A stretch of 64,000 bases of DNA from Lanius collurio (taxonomy: Eukaryota > Chordata > Aves > Passeriformes > Laniidae), in NCBI GenBank assembly GCA_020086605.1, contig JACBWW010000002.1, forward strand, positions 26,905,304 through 26,969,303, in the 5' to 3' direction. A program made the translations under genes and the position numbers. Positions 10,301 through 23,000 of this stretch are shown in pieces; position 1 is the stretch's first letter; each line of letters opens with the position of its first letter. The notes beneath the pieces were generated by a model. It was not told the DNA's origin and made no database searches. It saw nothing but the letters and a program-made list of their open reading frames with translations.

Positions 10301-12006
10301 AAATTTCTGAAAAGTTTTTTGCATAGTTATTCACTAAGAGTTTTTAAAGAGAGTTAGGGATTAAAGGAAATGCCTTTGTATGGATGAGAAACTGATGGGA
10401 AGTTATGAGATAAAGGGTAGAAGTAAATATTGAATTTTCATGGTGAAATGAGCTGAACATTAGAATAATGGAAAAGATCACTTAAAACAATTTGAAGAAG
10501 TGGCTGACAAAAATTGGTAATGAGTCTGAGTTACAGAATAGATTAGAGAGTTTTGTGTTCCAGTGTCTGTTTATTTTTTAAGTTGATCCATTGTAAATAA
10601 TTGCACAGGGATTTCATAAAACTGTGAAGACTGCCATGAAAAATTTAAGCTGACAGTGTAACATGAATATATCAATGCACTGTTTTATTTAAAAATAAAT
10701 TTTGATTGGTAGGACTTAGAAAATGAAGGGGTAAAACCAACTTAAAATTAAAGGGGTAAAAAACACAAGTAATGTCACTATTTAAATTTGTAATGTTCTT
10801 GTGTTTTTAATATTACATGTAATGCCAATCCCCATGAATTCTGGTAGAATGTGAAAAAGTGAGATTGACAAAGTGGTCAGAAGTATGGAGTGCTGTCTGT
10901 ATACAGAGTTACTGAGTAGATGATATCTAGAAAAGAGGCTTCTGTGGAAGAACATATTAGAAACCTATTAAATCACAACAGCACAGAGATGATGGATTAG
11001 GATGGACTGTTTATTAAAAATCTCTTCCGATACAGTAATCAAATTAAAGCAGGTAGCAAATTTATAATGAACAAAAGGAGCTGATCCTTCACAGGTCACA
11101 TAATTGAGCTGGTTTTTTTGCTTTCAGTTGAGGAAATTAACATTTTATTTGTGCTCAAGAGGCAGCTGGTCAGAGCTGTAGAGGAATCCACCCAGGACTA
11201 TTAAGGGTGCTAGCTCAGAAACTGGTACGTGCTTGGAAGCCAAAAGGACAGTCCAGAGAAGTATCTCTGTGTATTTTTTTCCGGTTTTAATGCTCTTTTT
11301 AGGCATATTTATTCACTGCCAGACCTTTGGTTTGACCTAGTGTGGAATAAGTAAGTTTGTCATTCATTCTGTGGACAGAATCCAGATTAGCAAGATTCAT
11401 GTGGTGTAGCTGGAGGAGTTTTTTTAAAATAACGTACAGATATGGCCAGTGATAGAAAGTGTTTATTATTGACTGCTTGCAAGTTACAGCACTTCTCAGA
11501 CTCGTGTTGTGTTTCAGTTGCCAGAAACCATGAAAACAACTCTCAATACACAAAGCTACACAATAACTACTCAAAAAAAATGAAGCAAAAAAGCAGAGAT
11601 TCACTTCTACTTTATAGAGCATGAGTTAAAGAAATAGGCAAATGCATGTCATGTCCAATGATATACATACAGTATTTATGCTTACAGACTATGCCCTGGT
11701 TTTGGGTATGTAACTGTTCTAGCAATTTAGTAACATTGAACCAACAGTGACTAAGACCCTTTAAAAAACTTTCTCATCAGACATAAACTGGAAATTTACA
11801 GAGTCACTCTAAGTAGCTGCTCCTCCCTAAATCAATGTTTATGTTGCTTTTAAGGGAAGGTGATTGGTTCTTCAGCTACCTCATTTCATATGACAAAAAA
11901 TAATGGCTTTTGATTTACTTTTTTTCTTTGCAGACCACCAAATCCCATTGAATTTCTAGCAGCATATCTTTTAAAAAACAAGTCACAATTTGAGGACCGA
12001 AATTAA
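7332..12006 (+). CDS. DPY30: DPY30, histone methyltransferase complex regulatory subunit (whole gene, spliced)
   Basis: DPY30 is a small core subunit of the SET1/MLL H3K4 methyltransferase complexes. Its homodimer docks on ASH2L and raises methylation activity in the nucleus. Coding exons are 7332-7367, 7452-7499, 8663-8805 and 11934-12006. They total 300 nt, 99 residues plus stop, the same length as human. The protein starts [12 protein letters not shown]. The N-terminal 45 residues are acidic and flexible. The Dpy-30 dimerisation motif follows (about 52-95, [20 protein letters not shown] and [13 protein letters not shown]), and the protein ends KSQFEDRN. All introns are GT-AG and the phase closes throughout. 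The ATG has a strong context (A at -3, G at +4) and is the first ATG of the leader. MEMO1 lies downstream on the same strand under its own promoter. Confidence 0.97.
7452..7499 (+). CDS. DPY30: DPY30 coding exon 2
   Basis: Sixteen codons, [16 protein letters not shown], between TTTTACAG and GAG/GTAACA. It is flanked by an unusually short upstream intron of 84 nt. Confidence 0.95.
8663..8805 (+). CDS. DPY30: DPY30 coding exon 3
   Basis: The acceptor is a long T run ending ACTTCAG; the donor is GAGAG/GTAAGA. It encodes [20 protein letters not shown] through LAVLAKE plus two bases of an Arg codon, the first half of the Dpy-30 motif. Confidence 0.97.
8806..11933 (+). other. DPY30: DPY30 intron 3
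   Basis: A 3.1 kb AT-rich intron without exon-like content. It includes a pyrimidine-rich low-complexity stretch at about 9777-9850. The ORFs at 9596-9904 and 11299-11622 look like chance ORFs. Confidence 0.8.
9777..9850. repeat. Pyrimidine-rich low-complexity tract
   Basis: About 70 nt composed almost entirely of CCTTT/CCATT variants (TTTCCCTTTC, TTTTCCATTCC), a degenerate polypyrimidine repeat inside DPY30 intron 3. Confidence 0.7.
11934..12006 (+). CDS. DPY30: DPY30 coding exon 4 with stop
   Basis: The acceptor TTCTTTGCAG is followed by the completed Arg codon and [20 protein letters not shown], then DRN and TAA at 12004-12006. Confidence 0.97.
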
Positions 12007-12137
12007 CTCCATAAAAATGAGGACAGTTTGGCTGCTAGACTGAAATGCTTATTTGCTGCAACTCGTTTTCAGCTGTAAAATTCCGTTGGCCACGTTGTTG
12101 TCTTTCTTAACTGCACAATTTGCTTTATCTTTTATTT

Positions 12138-12143
12138 AATAAA
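12138..12143 (+). terminator. DPY30: DPY30 polyadenylation signal
   Basis: A canonical AATAAA lies 132 nt after the stop, followed by a GT/T-rich element (TTGTTGTCTTGTTTT) from about 12161. Cleavage is expected near 12155-12165, giving a short 3' UTR of about 150 nt. Confidence 0.85.
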
Positions 12144-12169
12144 GAACACTTTACATTTAATTGTTGTCT

Positions 12170-12683
12170 TGTTTTAAACTAGCTATTAAGAGACTTTCAA
12201 AATAAAGTATTGAAATGGCACTACTGGATGAAAGTCTGAATAATTCATGGGGCTACATCCTCTGAATGCATGAAATAAAGGGGAACAAATTATTATGGGA
12301 ATCATATGCTGATAATTTATATAACTTAATTTGGTTTTATATAGCACCCTACAGTGTAACATGCCTAAGCAGAAAGCAAACAAATGCAGAACAATTAGAG
12401 TTTATTTATTAAGTAGAGAAGAAAGAACTTGCTTCAGAACACCGGGAAATGGGTTTATTTAAAACAGTTAGATCCAGCAGCCAAACAGATCACCTACCGA
12501 CAGTGTCCAGTGTTTCACATAGGCACATTAATGAGGTGTGCTGTTCAGCATTTGTCATTGATCTCCTATGACTGGTGTACTGGATTCAGCTGAAACACAG
12601 AATAAATTCAGAAGTGATGTATAAGGGTTCTGTAATTCAGTTCTCTGTACTGCTACCCGTAGTTGGAATGTTCTTCTCTCTCA
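12170..12683. other. Intergenic DNA after DPY30
   Basis: AT-rich spacer following the DPY30 polyadenylation region, with no recognisable gene. Transcription may run on for some distance past the signal. Confidence 0.5.
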
Positions 12684-12915
12684 GAGATAGAATCATCAGG
12701 TTGGAGTGGATCCATAAGGATTATCAAGTCCAACTTCCTGCTCCTCACAGGACTACCTGAATCTAAGCCATATGACCAAGAGCAGCATCCAGATGTTCCT
12801 TCCTGGAATTCTCACAGGCTTGGTACCATGACCACTTCCCTGGGAAGCTTGTTCAGTGATCAACCACTCCTTTGGTGAAAACTTTTTTCTGACGTCCAAG
12901 ATAACCTTAATCTCC
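12684..12915 (-). mobile_element. CR1 LINE, 3' fragment
   Basis: Reverse-complement CR1 starts at the degraded tail (AGATAGAATCATCAGG), then GTTGGAGTGGATCCATAAGG and ATCAAGTCCAACTTCC. It ends near the GGTGAAAACTTTTTTCTGACG block, equivalent to the GTAAAGAAGTTCTTCC region of other copies. It is diverged and therefore fairly old. Confidence 0.85.
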
Positions 12916-15900
12916 ACAGTAAAATACCAAATACCTTGATTTTTTCCCCCATAAGGTTTACTAGCATGTCTTTTGTTTTGTTTTTCCCATGCTTAACATC
13001 TTTTTTTGACCCCTTGTTTATTTCTCTTGTAATCTCAGTAAAGGCCACAAACCTCCACGTGCAATGTAAGAAGTTGCAACAGAAGATGAGATCAGAAGAA
13101 AAATAATTAAGATAGAAAACAGTATGTTGTGAGATGATAGTACAAAAGCTCTCACTACGTATTGACTGGGTATAGGGACTAGACACAGCCCTCAGAATTC
13201 CCATTTTTGTTTTCTGATACTTGTAACAAGGAGCATAATCAATGTTCACTTGATACTTGAATCCAGATTATGCATGGCCCCATTTCTCACAGACTGGGAG
13301 AATAACCAGAATGTGTGTGACAGTCACAGAAATGGTTGACTTGGCCTCCAAGAGTTGCTAAATTAGTCAAAATCCTAAATTCTTATTTAAAAACCCCACT
13401 TTAATACTGCTGTCTTACCATTCCCATCTCCATTCTGTGTTTCTTAGCCAATTGCTTTGACATAGCAAGCAATTAAAACATTCAAATTAAATTCTCTGAT
13501 GGGGTCTTTTCCATGTGATATGAAAAGACTGCATATTTTTTGGTAATTATGCATAAATTCACAAAGAGACTTGGATCTCTCATTTAATTTGTTCTTTAAT
13601 AACCTAAAGATACACACTGTATTTGCTGTATATTAAATGTCCCACTGCACAAACAGTATTTTTCCTTAGTTTGCTGACATTTAGTTTACTTTCCTATAGT
13701 AATCTGAAGATTTTTTTTTAACATTAATAGCTTAGGTACATGGGTGTAAGAGTAGTCAGAAGACAGATCCTTCAGAGGAAAAGAAATTAACTTTCCAATT
13801 TTCTACAAAATTGCAGGGGACAGAGGTCTTGCTGTTATTCTTAGTAGGAAGGTTCTCACTATTTTGCATATATCTTGGTATCGCAAAACAGAAACATTGA
13901 TTTAATACAGTCTAGGAGCAGTAAGAGTGGGGAGCAAAAATTGAAAGAAGCCTACAAATCCAAAATCAAGCGTTAAAGCTGCCTTTTGGAAAATGTACCA
14001 AAATTTGGAAGGAGATTACTGATTCTACTGCATTGTGGTGAACACAGTCTCCATCAAACACTGACACTACAAAGATACTGAAAGGATTTTAACAACAGTG
14101 TTTTGACTTTCTGGAATGAGTAATAACATTTAAGTGAAGACAAGGAGACACCATAAATCTTGGTACAGTTATTTTTATTGCTAAAATGGCATTCCAATGT
14201 TTCATAAGTAACAACTTTGCAAGACTGTAAGAACTGCTAAATGCAAGGTGACTCTATGCTGCTCCCCAGCTTCTATGCTGAGAATTTGTGCAAGACCATA
14301 CAAAAATAAGCAGTGTCACTATTAATCTTCCCCAGATGGAGCAGTTTTCTTAGATTGTTGTACCTGAATTCAGAATACAATCAGATTTCTTACACAATAA
14401 CACCTGTCAAGCAGCTGCACAAAACTTGAAACACTCTGGCTTTCTGCACAGCTCTTGCAGTAACCAGGAATCTCAAAGCATCAGTCCCAGTCCTAATGGA
14501 AGCTGTCCCTGCCATCTATTCAGTTGCTGGTGTCACTGGTATGTGGTGTCATCTGCTGTTGTTTTCCTATCTAGGCTAGAGATTTAATTCAAGAGAATGA
14601 AGCAGCCATGTTCACACAGTGCTGATGTAAGAAGATTTACTACAGCAGCTTTTCTAGGCAGTCTCTTTTGAGAAATAAATTGAAATGTGACTAGCAGCAG
14701 TGAACTCACCAGCTCTAAGAATTAAATCTTAGTGATTCCTGCAAAGGTATGACAAGTCAACAGGACAAGCACAACCATTTTCCATTACTTGCTAAATTGG
14801 CTTCAGCAACTGAGATCTGCATAGAAGATACTCTGTAACAGGAATAAGGAGCAAGTTACTACAGGAATTATCTAGTTGTCAGTTACAAAAGTAATGATAA
14901 AGTCCAAATTTTCAAAGCATTTACTTGTTTTAAACTCTCTCAACTACAAAACAATGAAAATTCTGTGAAGAGACTTCACAGATACTTGCTATCCCAATTT
15001 AATCTAGAAAGAAAATGGTACTGTTTTTCCACAGGAAATAACAGTTCAGAAAGCTTTAGAGTAAAACCATGAAGAAATACTTGAAAATGGCAACTTTAGA
15101 TGAATGACAAGCCACTGCTAAGTAGCTGAAAGCCATTATCTCTTGCGTTTTTAAAAATTCTTTATTTTGTGTTCACTACCCCAGGTAACTGAGTCAGGAT
15201 ATGCTCCAAATGGCAGTAAAATTGCGTAGAAAATAAAATTGAATACCTAGTTTAGTTGACAACATGCTTTTCAAGATGACTATTTTAGATCTCCAATATC
15301 CAGAAGTTGCTATTCAGTAACTGTGAAAGAATTATATATGAGTCATATGCAGTATTTTGAAGTGTGCCTTTTTCATTGCTTCCACCGAGATCATTATCTT
15401 TTACCTGGAAGGGAACAATGACAGAAAAACGGATTTCCCACTAAAAGCAGTTCTGATCAAAGGATTCTACATCCTTGTGTCCTTGTATTCTGAGGCTTGT
15501 TACCAGCTAAAATTACAGTTTGACTTGCCAAATCCTTTTTTTTTTCTCCTCTGATTAATCAAGGACTTTCTCCAAAATCAGCACAGGTCTTTGAGCAATC
15601 CGTTTTACTTTTTTGAAGCACTGTCACCATTGCAAATGTGGTCTTATCAAAAGAACTTCTCTTTACCCCCATCAGACTTTCTAGAAATAAAACAGCTGCT
15701 TTCAAACAAATGAAAAATCTGAAAAATTCTAGAAGATATGAGCAGTTGAAACCCGTAGGTTGGAAAGGAAACATGAGAAGAATTCCTATGCCTACCACGC
15801 TTCATAGAGTGGAGGTTTTGATACATTCTTATCGTTGTACTAATTACATAACAAATTATTCTTAGCCAAGCCTTAGCTTGTGTTCCCTATTCCATTTCAT

Positions 15901-17039
15901 AGTCAAGATTCATTTTAAGCATAACTACATAGCCTACATCACAGAAGTACAGAATGCCAGCTGTTACAGAAAGAGGCATTTTACCATGATGAAAGTCTAT
16001 CAGCACCGTTTCTTCCAAAGTTCCCATTCAAATACAGTTTTAAGCAAGGACTTCAAATGTAAATGTGCCATGAATAATTATGGGGCAGTTTACATCTGTG
16101 CTAGTGCAACACTGGCTAGGAATGTGTCATATTCCTATTCCAGATGTGCTCTTAGCTCTCTTCTCAAAGTCTGCTTTGCAATTGTGTGTAACAGATCCAT
16201 TTTCCAAGAGGAGCCTAAATTGATAAAAGACTGCTCGGTGGTTGAGAAGTATTTACAAGATGGATAATTATCCACTGATATTATCTCAGATGCTCTTAGG
16301 TTACACAGGAAGTGGAGATATTTCCCTTGAGGACTGTGAAGGTGGGGGTGAGATGGGGGTGTCTGCTCTTAACAGTAGAAGGAAGACTGGTGGGAACAGC
16401 AGGTTCCTCAAAGGCAGAACAACAGGTTTTAAATAGAAACACCTAAACTAACAGTGAATCGCTTCCTGAGAAGGGAGGGGACAGGAAGCGGGCTTTGTGA
16501 AAAACACCATAGGAAAGAACCGCGTGCCAGAGGACAAGGAGAACAAAAAACCAAGAAAGTGACAGACCTTGAAACCTGGGCCAGCTGAAAATGTCCCATC
16601 CCACCTGGTCACAGGGTGTTACTCCGGGAAAACCCTGCATGCTAAGGACACTTTTGCCAGTGCCTTCACACTTTTCTTCCAGGTGGGGGACAAACTGTTA
16701 ACAGACATACACATGCAGAAGAAGTCTGTGCTTTAAGGGTATGCAGACTTGGGGATTGTCCATGTATTGTGTCAGCTCTCTCCTGCATAGCAGAGAAAAA
16801 TGATGGGAATAACAGCTCTGAACTGTTAAGTGCTCCTGTTGCTGCTCCCCATACAAACAGTGCTTGGAAGAATTGTAGACAAAGCAAGAGCATCTCCCAA
16901 CCTAACCCAAGCTTCACAGCATTCCACTGAAAGATCTAGTAATGCCTAGTTTCTCAGTCTGTGGCTAGAACACTTCCATACTCTGTGTCCTGAGCACCAG
17001 GAAGCCCAGCACTGCCATCGGTGGGATCCTGCTCTGTGG
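12916..17039. other. Intergenic DNA between DPY30 and MEMO1, left part
   Basis: AT-rich spacer with no repeat family or exon I can name. The longest ORFs (minus 12860-13249, plus 15878-16267, 129 residues each) match no protein I recognise and lack coding-like composition. Confidence 0.6.
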
Positions 17040-17150
17040 GGAGATACCCACAAGGATCATCAAGTCCAACTCCTGGCCCTGCACAGGACACCCCAGGACT
17101 CACACTGTGTGGCTGAGAGCATTTTCCAAACACTTCTTGAAGAGCTGGCT
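17040..17150 (-). mobile_element. CR1 LINE, short 3' fragment
   Basis: Typical avian CR1 wording in reverse complement: AAGGATCATCAAGTCCAACT, CCTGGCCCTGCACAGGACAC, GGCTGAGAGCATTTTCCAAA, CACTTCTTGAA. Only about 110 nt remain, but they are little diverged. Confidence 0.85.
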
Positions 17151-19179
17151 GCTTTTTTGTTTCTGCCTCTTCCATTTACACATGGTACTGAGGGAGCACA
17201 TCACCAGCCCTTACACAAACAGTTCATAATCAGGAGAGGATAGTTAAAAGCTTAACAACAGGAACCCACAAATCACTAAACACTGCTCAATGGTATTATG
17301 TCCACCCGTGATAGGATACAAATTAAAATCCTGCTGTCACCCTTACCAGTGAAAATGGCAGAAATTCCTTTTGTAGTGTTTTGGCTGACAAGCTTTGTCA
17401 GGAGCAAGCAAAAACTGAGGAGGACATTCTCCAGTGTCCACGGGCTCTGGATTGACAGTGCTAATTGAAAACAGAGAAGGGCACAGATTCACCTGGCTGT
17501 CATAGTGTTTGTGGCATACACCACAATTTAAGGATTAGCAAAAAGAAAGCTTGTGCTTTCTGTGACCTGCTAACACTGAGCTGTAGTGCTCCTCTGCATC
17601 TACATGGATGCTGTGTTCATGTTACACCCAGTAAAAACTTCATCCTAATCTGCACCTAGTCTAGGAGAGATAAAACTACACACGTGGAAAGAAAGGTTAA
17701 TGAGGAAAGCAAGGGAGAAGGAAGCTTCAAAAAAAGAAGCACAAGGAGAAAATTAATCCAGCCTGCTATACAGCAACAAAACCAAGAAATATATTTAAGA
17801 AATTTTAAAAGGCAAGATGAAGAAGAAAAAAACACTACTAAAGAAATGTAGTACACCCAGAAGAAACACTTATAAAATGTTTTTACTTACTAAACCATCT
17901 AGATTACCACTCAGAAGTTCTTTTAATTTAATTGAAAGAGAAATGCTTAGAGAAAATGAAATCTGTTCTTCTAAATGATAGAAAATAATACCAGATAATT
18001 AAAAATTATTTTAATTTCCATTTCTTCTAGCAGCCTCCTCTAACTGTTGGTGATAGACTGTGGGACAATGGTGTATCAATAACTTGAATATACCCTGATG
18101 TGACCCATTTAAAAATATATTTAAACACAACATTTCTTTTTATCCATGCAGTAAAATTTATCCTCTGCTGCATTTAGTTAACTTTATTGAAGGATTAGTT
18201 TATTGAAGAATCAATTCAGGAACTACTCTTACTACTGAAGTTTATGTAAATTATTTGAGAAGTATAAATGGGCATCACAACTACCAATATAGTTTTATGT
18301 TAAAGCAGTCAGGGAGGGTAGTTCTTCCAGTCTAGCCAGCAGTTATAATCTGCATTAACCTTTTCCAAGACACTGTAAAATAACAATAGAATACTGTAAG
18401 GATATGTAGAGCAGTGAAGGCTTCATAAAACATTAGACATTTGCTGAGATAGCCAGGCCCCGTTTCCTCATGACCCCATTGGAAATATTAATTGAAGACC
18501 CCAGTCCATACTGCCCCTGAGGTGCATTGGTAGGCCAGTGTCATGGGTGCAGAGGAGGATCCTCACTGATTAGGAAGGAGACCAAGCCATGTCCGCAGCA
18601 TGACCCTTTTTGATCTCCCAAGACATACTGCAAGTAATGCCTTTGTCCCTTACTTCCTTTGTTTTACTGTAAAAACCATCAAAACCAAAACAACGCCCCA
18701 AACCTCTGTATTTTGCACACATTTATAACGGCCTGGAGGACTTTTCGAAGAATGAGATGACAAAAGGGGAGGAGGAGGAGAATGTGTTTCCTGACCCGGC
18801 CACACGTGCTCCACCTCACAAAGCCCCAGCCTGCCTTTAAGACCTTAATGGCTGCATCACCTCATCTCTCCTGTTGTGGTTTCCTCTCCGCTGGTTGCAT
18901 CTCTCACGTCATCGGCTGAAATTGCTTTTCCCTTCCCCCTTTTGTACCGGCCATACTCCCCTTTCCAGTTCTGCCTCGTTAGCTATTTTGAGCCACGCTT
19001 GATGTCTCCATGGCAGCAGTCCATTCACCCAGATAATAAAAAAATTAAATAAAAATGAAAGGGGTGGGGAAGAAGCGGAGACTTTCATACAGCTGTACAC
19101 CCACGGCCCTCGCTCCGTGCCAGCTGCCAAGGGCGTCACGGCACGGGCAGGGAGGCGTAGGGAAGGATCCCAGTTCTGA
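17151..19179. other. Intergenic DNA upstream of MEMO1
   Basis: No gene recognised. Composition rises in GC toward the right. A CACGTG E-box lies at 18803-18808 and a CRE-like CACGTCA at about 18905-18911, both short motifs of uncertain meaning. Confidence 0.5.
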
Positions 19180-19858
19180 AACACTAAGCCCCAGCGCAGC
19201 AAAACCCTGTTCCCAAAGACTCCTTTGGAAAACGGCGCTCCGTCCCTTGAGTCCTCGGTATGCCACCTGCTCGCAGTGCCCTTGCCAGGCGCGGGGAAGC
19301 CGCAGAGGCGGCGGATAACGGGACGCTCCCGGGGGGCCGCCCTCGGGGTCTCCCCGGCCCCCCCGCCCCGCTCCCCTCGGCTGACCCGCGCCCGGAATCT
19401 GCCCCGCCACCACGGAGACACGGCCCGGCCAATCAGCGCGCACGACACCCATCGCCACGGCAACGCGCTGGCCAATCCGCGGCGGGCTCCCCCGCCTGGC
19501 CCCGCCCCCTCCCCACCTCCCCCGCGGGGCGGTGCCGCAATTGTCAAAGCGGTGGGCGGGGCCGGCGGAGGGCGAGCGGCCAATCACGGCGAGGCTTTTG
19601 CTTTGGTGCCCAATGGGGGCGCGGCGCCCGCGCGGCCCTTAGTCCACGGGAGCCGAGCGGGGCCAAACCCAGCTGCGGCCTCCTTCTCTCTGCGCCCCCC
19701 CACCAGCCAGCGCGGAGTTGGCGGCAGCGGCTTCGGGCTCTGTCCCCGCGTCCCCCCTCCGCGAGCCCGCCCGACCCCGCGCCCCCGGCCCCCGCCGCCC
19801 CGGCAGCGCCGCCTCTGCCCACGGGGCCCGGGCCGTGCCGGGGGAGGAGGGGGAGCAG

Positions 19859-19882
19859 CGCCGCCGCCGCCGCCGCCGCCGC
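19859..19882 (+). repeat. (CGC)8 trinucleotide repeat in MEMO1 5' UTR
   Basis: About eight uninterrupted CGC units end 57 nt before the MEMO1 ATG. In the MEMO1 frame they would read as eight arginines, but no upstream in-frame ATG is present. Confidence 0.85.
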
Positions 19883-19939
19883 GGGCGGGCCCGTCCCCCA
19901 CCGCTCCCCCCGAACACCATAGGCGGCTCCGGCTCCAAG

Positions 19940-20000
19940 ATGTCCAACCGGGTGCTCTGCCGGGAGGCCAGCCACGCCGGCAGCTGGTACACGGCCTCAG
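19940..20000 (+). CDS. MEMO1: MEMO1 coding exon 1
   Basis: Twenty codons ([20 protein letters not shown]) plus one base; donor CCTCAG/GTACTG. Confidence 0.95.
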
Positions 20001-23000
20001 GTACTGCCGCCGGGAGCGGGCTGAATCAGCACTTTGGGGCCGCCGGGGCCGGTACCGGGCGCGGGGAGGGGCTGCCGGCTCCGCCCCCGCCTGCACATGG
20101 CGGGCGGGGGGGGGTCTGGGGGCTGCCGGGCCCGGCCGCCGGCGAGGAGCGGGCAGAACCGGGGCGGGGATACTGCACAGCCTCCCGAACGCGCCCGCCG
20201 GCCGCTGGCTTTCCCCTCCAGCCCGGGTACCTGCGGCGGGGCAGCGGCGCCTCTCGGCGGAAACCGGCGTTGGATCGTGCCCGGGGATGGATCGGGCCCT
20301 CGTTTGCGCCTCGTGTGCCTGCCCTGCCCGGCAGACGCTCCTCTCCGCAGCTCCGTGTGTCGCGGCAGTGGGGCTAGAGCTAGCCCGTGGCTGTGCTTCG
20401 TGCCGAGTGTTGCGCCTCGTCAGAGCACACGAACGGATTTCAGTATTTTCAACTGATCCTAGGCGTTTTTTGTTTTGTTATTTCCATGAGAAAATACTGC
20501 CTGACTGGGGTTAGAAGGCAGGTGAAAAGGTGTGAAAACAAGGGTGGTTATTTTACTTCTTGTCGAGGTGTGAAAATAGGGAGATTTATTTCTCTTTTTG
20601 TAGTGTAAGAAGACCTTCTATTTTTCTTTCCCGAGCACTTTCTTTAGTGGGAGTGAAAAGTTACTAAGCAATAGTGCAGAGTGGATCTGTCCATTTAAAG
20701 GTGTGATACTTGCAGAAGAATAGAAGAAAAACGTGGTGCATTGAAGGGAGATCTACCGCTCCCCTTGCCCACGCCAAAAAGAAGGCAGAAACCTGTAATA
20801 ATATCTTGGTAGCACATATGCTTGGAAGTAAGTTTTGTTTGGTTTTGGGGTAGAACCGCTCTTGCGAAAAGGATGCACGTTTGTATTTTCCGAGCTGTTA
20901 ATAAGATTTGCAAGGGATGTGCTTCTACTGGCCTCGGGAGTAAAGATGATTACAAAACTGCAGGTGAATGAGCTTAGATGAACAAGAGGCTGTCATAATG
21001 AGCACTTCAGGGGAATAGAGGGATTCAGTTGAAAAAAAACCAAACCAAACAATAAAGTGTTGCATTCAGCATCCTCCTAAACTAACATCTAAGAAGAATT
21101 AGATGTGAAAAGTCATACACATCTCTCATCCGTAAATTGATGAACGAGGTATGAGGCAAAAAGTGAAAGGGAAGAAAAGAAATACAAGGAGGACGGTAAC
21201 ACAGGAAGAGGTGGATTGTGTGATAAGTAGCTGGGCTTCAAATGGTGGGTAGATAGTTTTGAGACAACAATAGAGGATGATTGTTTTCCTTCTGAGCTTA
21301 ATATTCTAAACATAATTCTTGTATCCATTACCAAACTGGCCTCAAATCTTCATGCAGCTTGCAATTACATTTATTTCCAATGATCTAGAAAGGTAGGTAG
21401 TTCTGAGTTTACAGAAAATATACAAAATCATGTCAAAGGTATTGGTTTAAACATGTGCAAAGATATGAAAACGTTGAAGCTTTGTGATAATCACATTGGT
21501 TGTGCTATTTATATTTTTATTTATGAGTAAGGCAAAAAACTGATGTATGATATGGAATGGCTACGTGACCTTACTCACAAATCTTGTAGTTTGCTTGGTA
21601 TTTGACTTAATATCAAATTATTACTGTATACTTGCAAATAAGAATTTAAATTTTTAAAAAATAATTCAAGAGGCATGGATACTGTCTTTGACTGTTTTCT
21701 ATAAAAATTCAGTGCATCATTTAGTTGGACTACACCTTGGTAAGTGTGTGTGACTAGTTGTTTGTAGTAGGACATCCAAAAGCATGTTACTGCCATTGCT
21801 TTTGGGCAGCCGTCTGGCAATTGCTTATTGAGGAGATGTGGGATGGTTGCCCAGACACACTACATGAAAAAAAAACCCCGGAAACTGAATCATGTTGTAA
21901 TAATGAATTATGACAGCTGTACTTGTGACAATAAATTGTTACTGTGTTATGGTGGGGGTAAGTGGTTGATATTGCATAAGCTGGGGATTTTGGAAATATG
22001 TCTTTCCTTAAATGAACAAGGAGTATTATGTGTCTTGCTATAGAACTCTCTTCTGCTGTTTACACTGGGTATGTGAGAGCAGGAATTGTGCCTGTTCAGC
22101 AAGGACTGCCTATTATATGTTGCTTTAAAGCTAGTTTTTGTGTGCCATTTAAGAAGGTCTATCAAAACTCGAGAGAAAACAAACAAGGACCAAGAGGCTA
22201 TGTGTTTGTCATAGACTTAAAATCTTTCTGTATTTCAGGCCAGACTTACATGTCAGCTGCTGTGTCAAACTTGTAATACAGGCTCCTCAATTGTAGTGCT
22301 TGAAGAAAGTGGATTTTGCCTTGTGTTTTCAGCCTGCATAGCTCCAAGGCTGGAACTGAGGCAGGGATTGGTTTGAATTGTGATAGCTCCTCGGTGTGTT
22401 CCCATGGTTCTCTGGGGATTGTCTTTTCAAGTCCTCCTACCTCCTCTGTTCTTGGCGCTACTGTCTCGGCCCAGAAGCGATTTGCTGTGTTATATATAAA
22501 CTGGTTAGCATTTAAGCTTCCCATTTCCTCCCAACTGCTCTCTTTCTACAGAGCCGAGTTTGATTACACAGGGTGAGTGGATGCCCTGGCTACTCTCATT
22601 GTGCTCTATAGTTAAGATGATCCATCTGAAAGGGTAATGAGGAATGTGATTTTTGACAGATACGTTCAAAATCATTACATCTGAAAGCATTTTTAAAGGG
22701 GCTGAGTGAGGATAATGTTTTTAAGTGGCAGTTTATCCTGAGGTACCTGGTATCTAGGACTAAAACATCAACACGCCATCCAGGATGATGCATGGCATCC
22801 TGGACTTGGGAGGGTGTTAACTGCAAAAGTGAAGCCCCCGTTGCTATTTTTTTTTTTTTTAAAAAGTATCTGAAATCTGGCTGTGGATTTCCAGCTCTAG
22901 GAAAGAAGGGCCAAAGCCAGCTGAGGGGGAAGAAGACAAAGGGTGGATCTGGATCTGTCATGCAGTCTAGCTTTTGTGGTCAGATGATATTCTTAAACTG

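Larger units (their letters stand above)
19180..20360 (+). promoter_or_regulatory. MEMO1: MEMO1 CpG-island promoter with four CCAAT boxes
   Basis: A long CpG island spans the promoter, first exon and start of intron 1. Four plus-strand CCAAT boxes lie at 19429-19433, 19472-19476, 19580-19584 and 19610-19614, with an Sp1-type GGGCGGGGC at 19554-19562. This is an NF-Y/Sp1 arrangement without a TATA box. The inferred transcription start is about 19630-19720. No ATG occurs between 19615 and the MEMO1 start, so the leader is free of AUG uORFs. The long ORFs on both strands here (up to 429 codons) are products of GC-rich composition. Confidence 0.8.

Noticed and set aside
15878..16267. 129-codon plus-strand ORF in the DPY30-MEMO1 spacer
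   Set aside because: No motif recognised, AT-rich codon use, and several ORFs of equal length occur by chance in this window.
19225..20514. 429-codon plus-strand ORF across the MEMO1 promoter, plus several 100-220 codon ORFs on both strands
   Set aside because: CpG-island sequence lacks stop codons by composition. The translations are Pro/Arg/Gly/Ala-rich without domains, and the true MEMO1 frame is a different one joined to exon 2 by a good donor.
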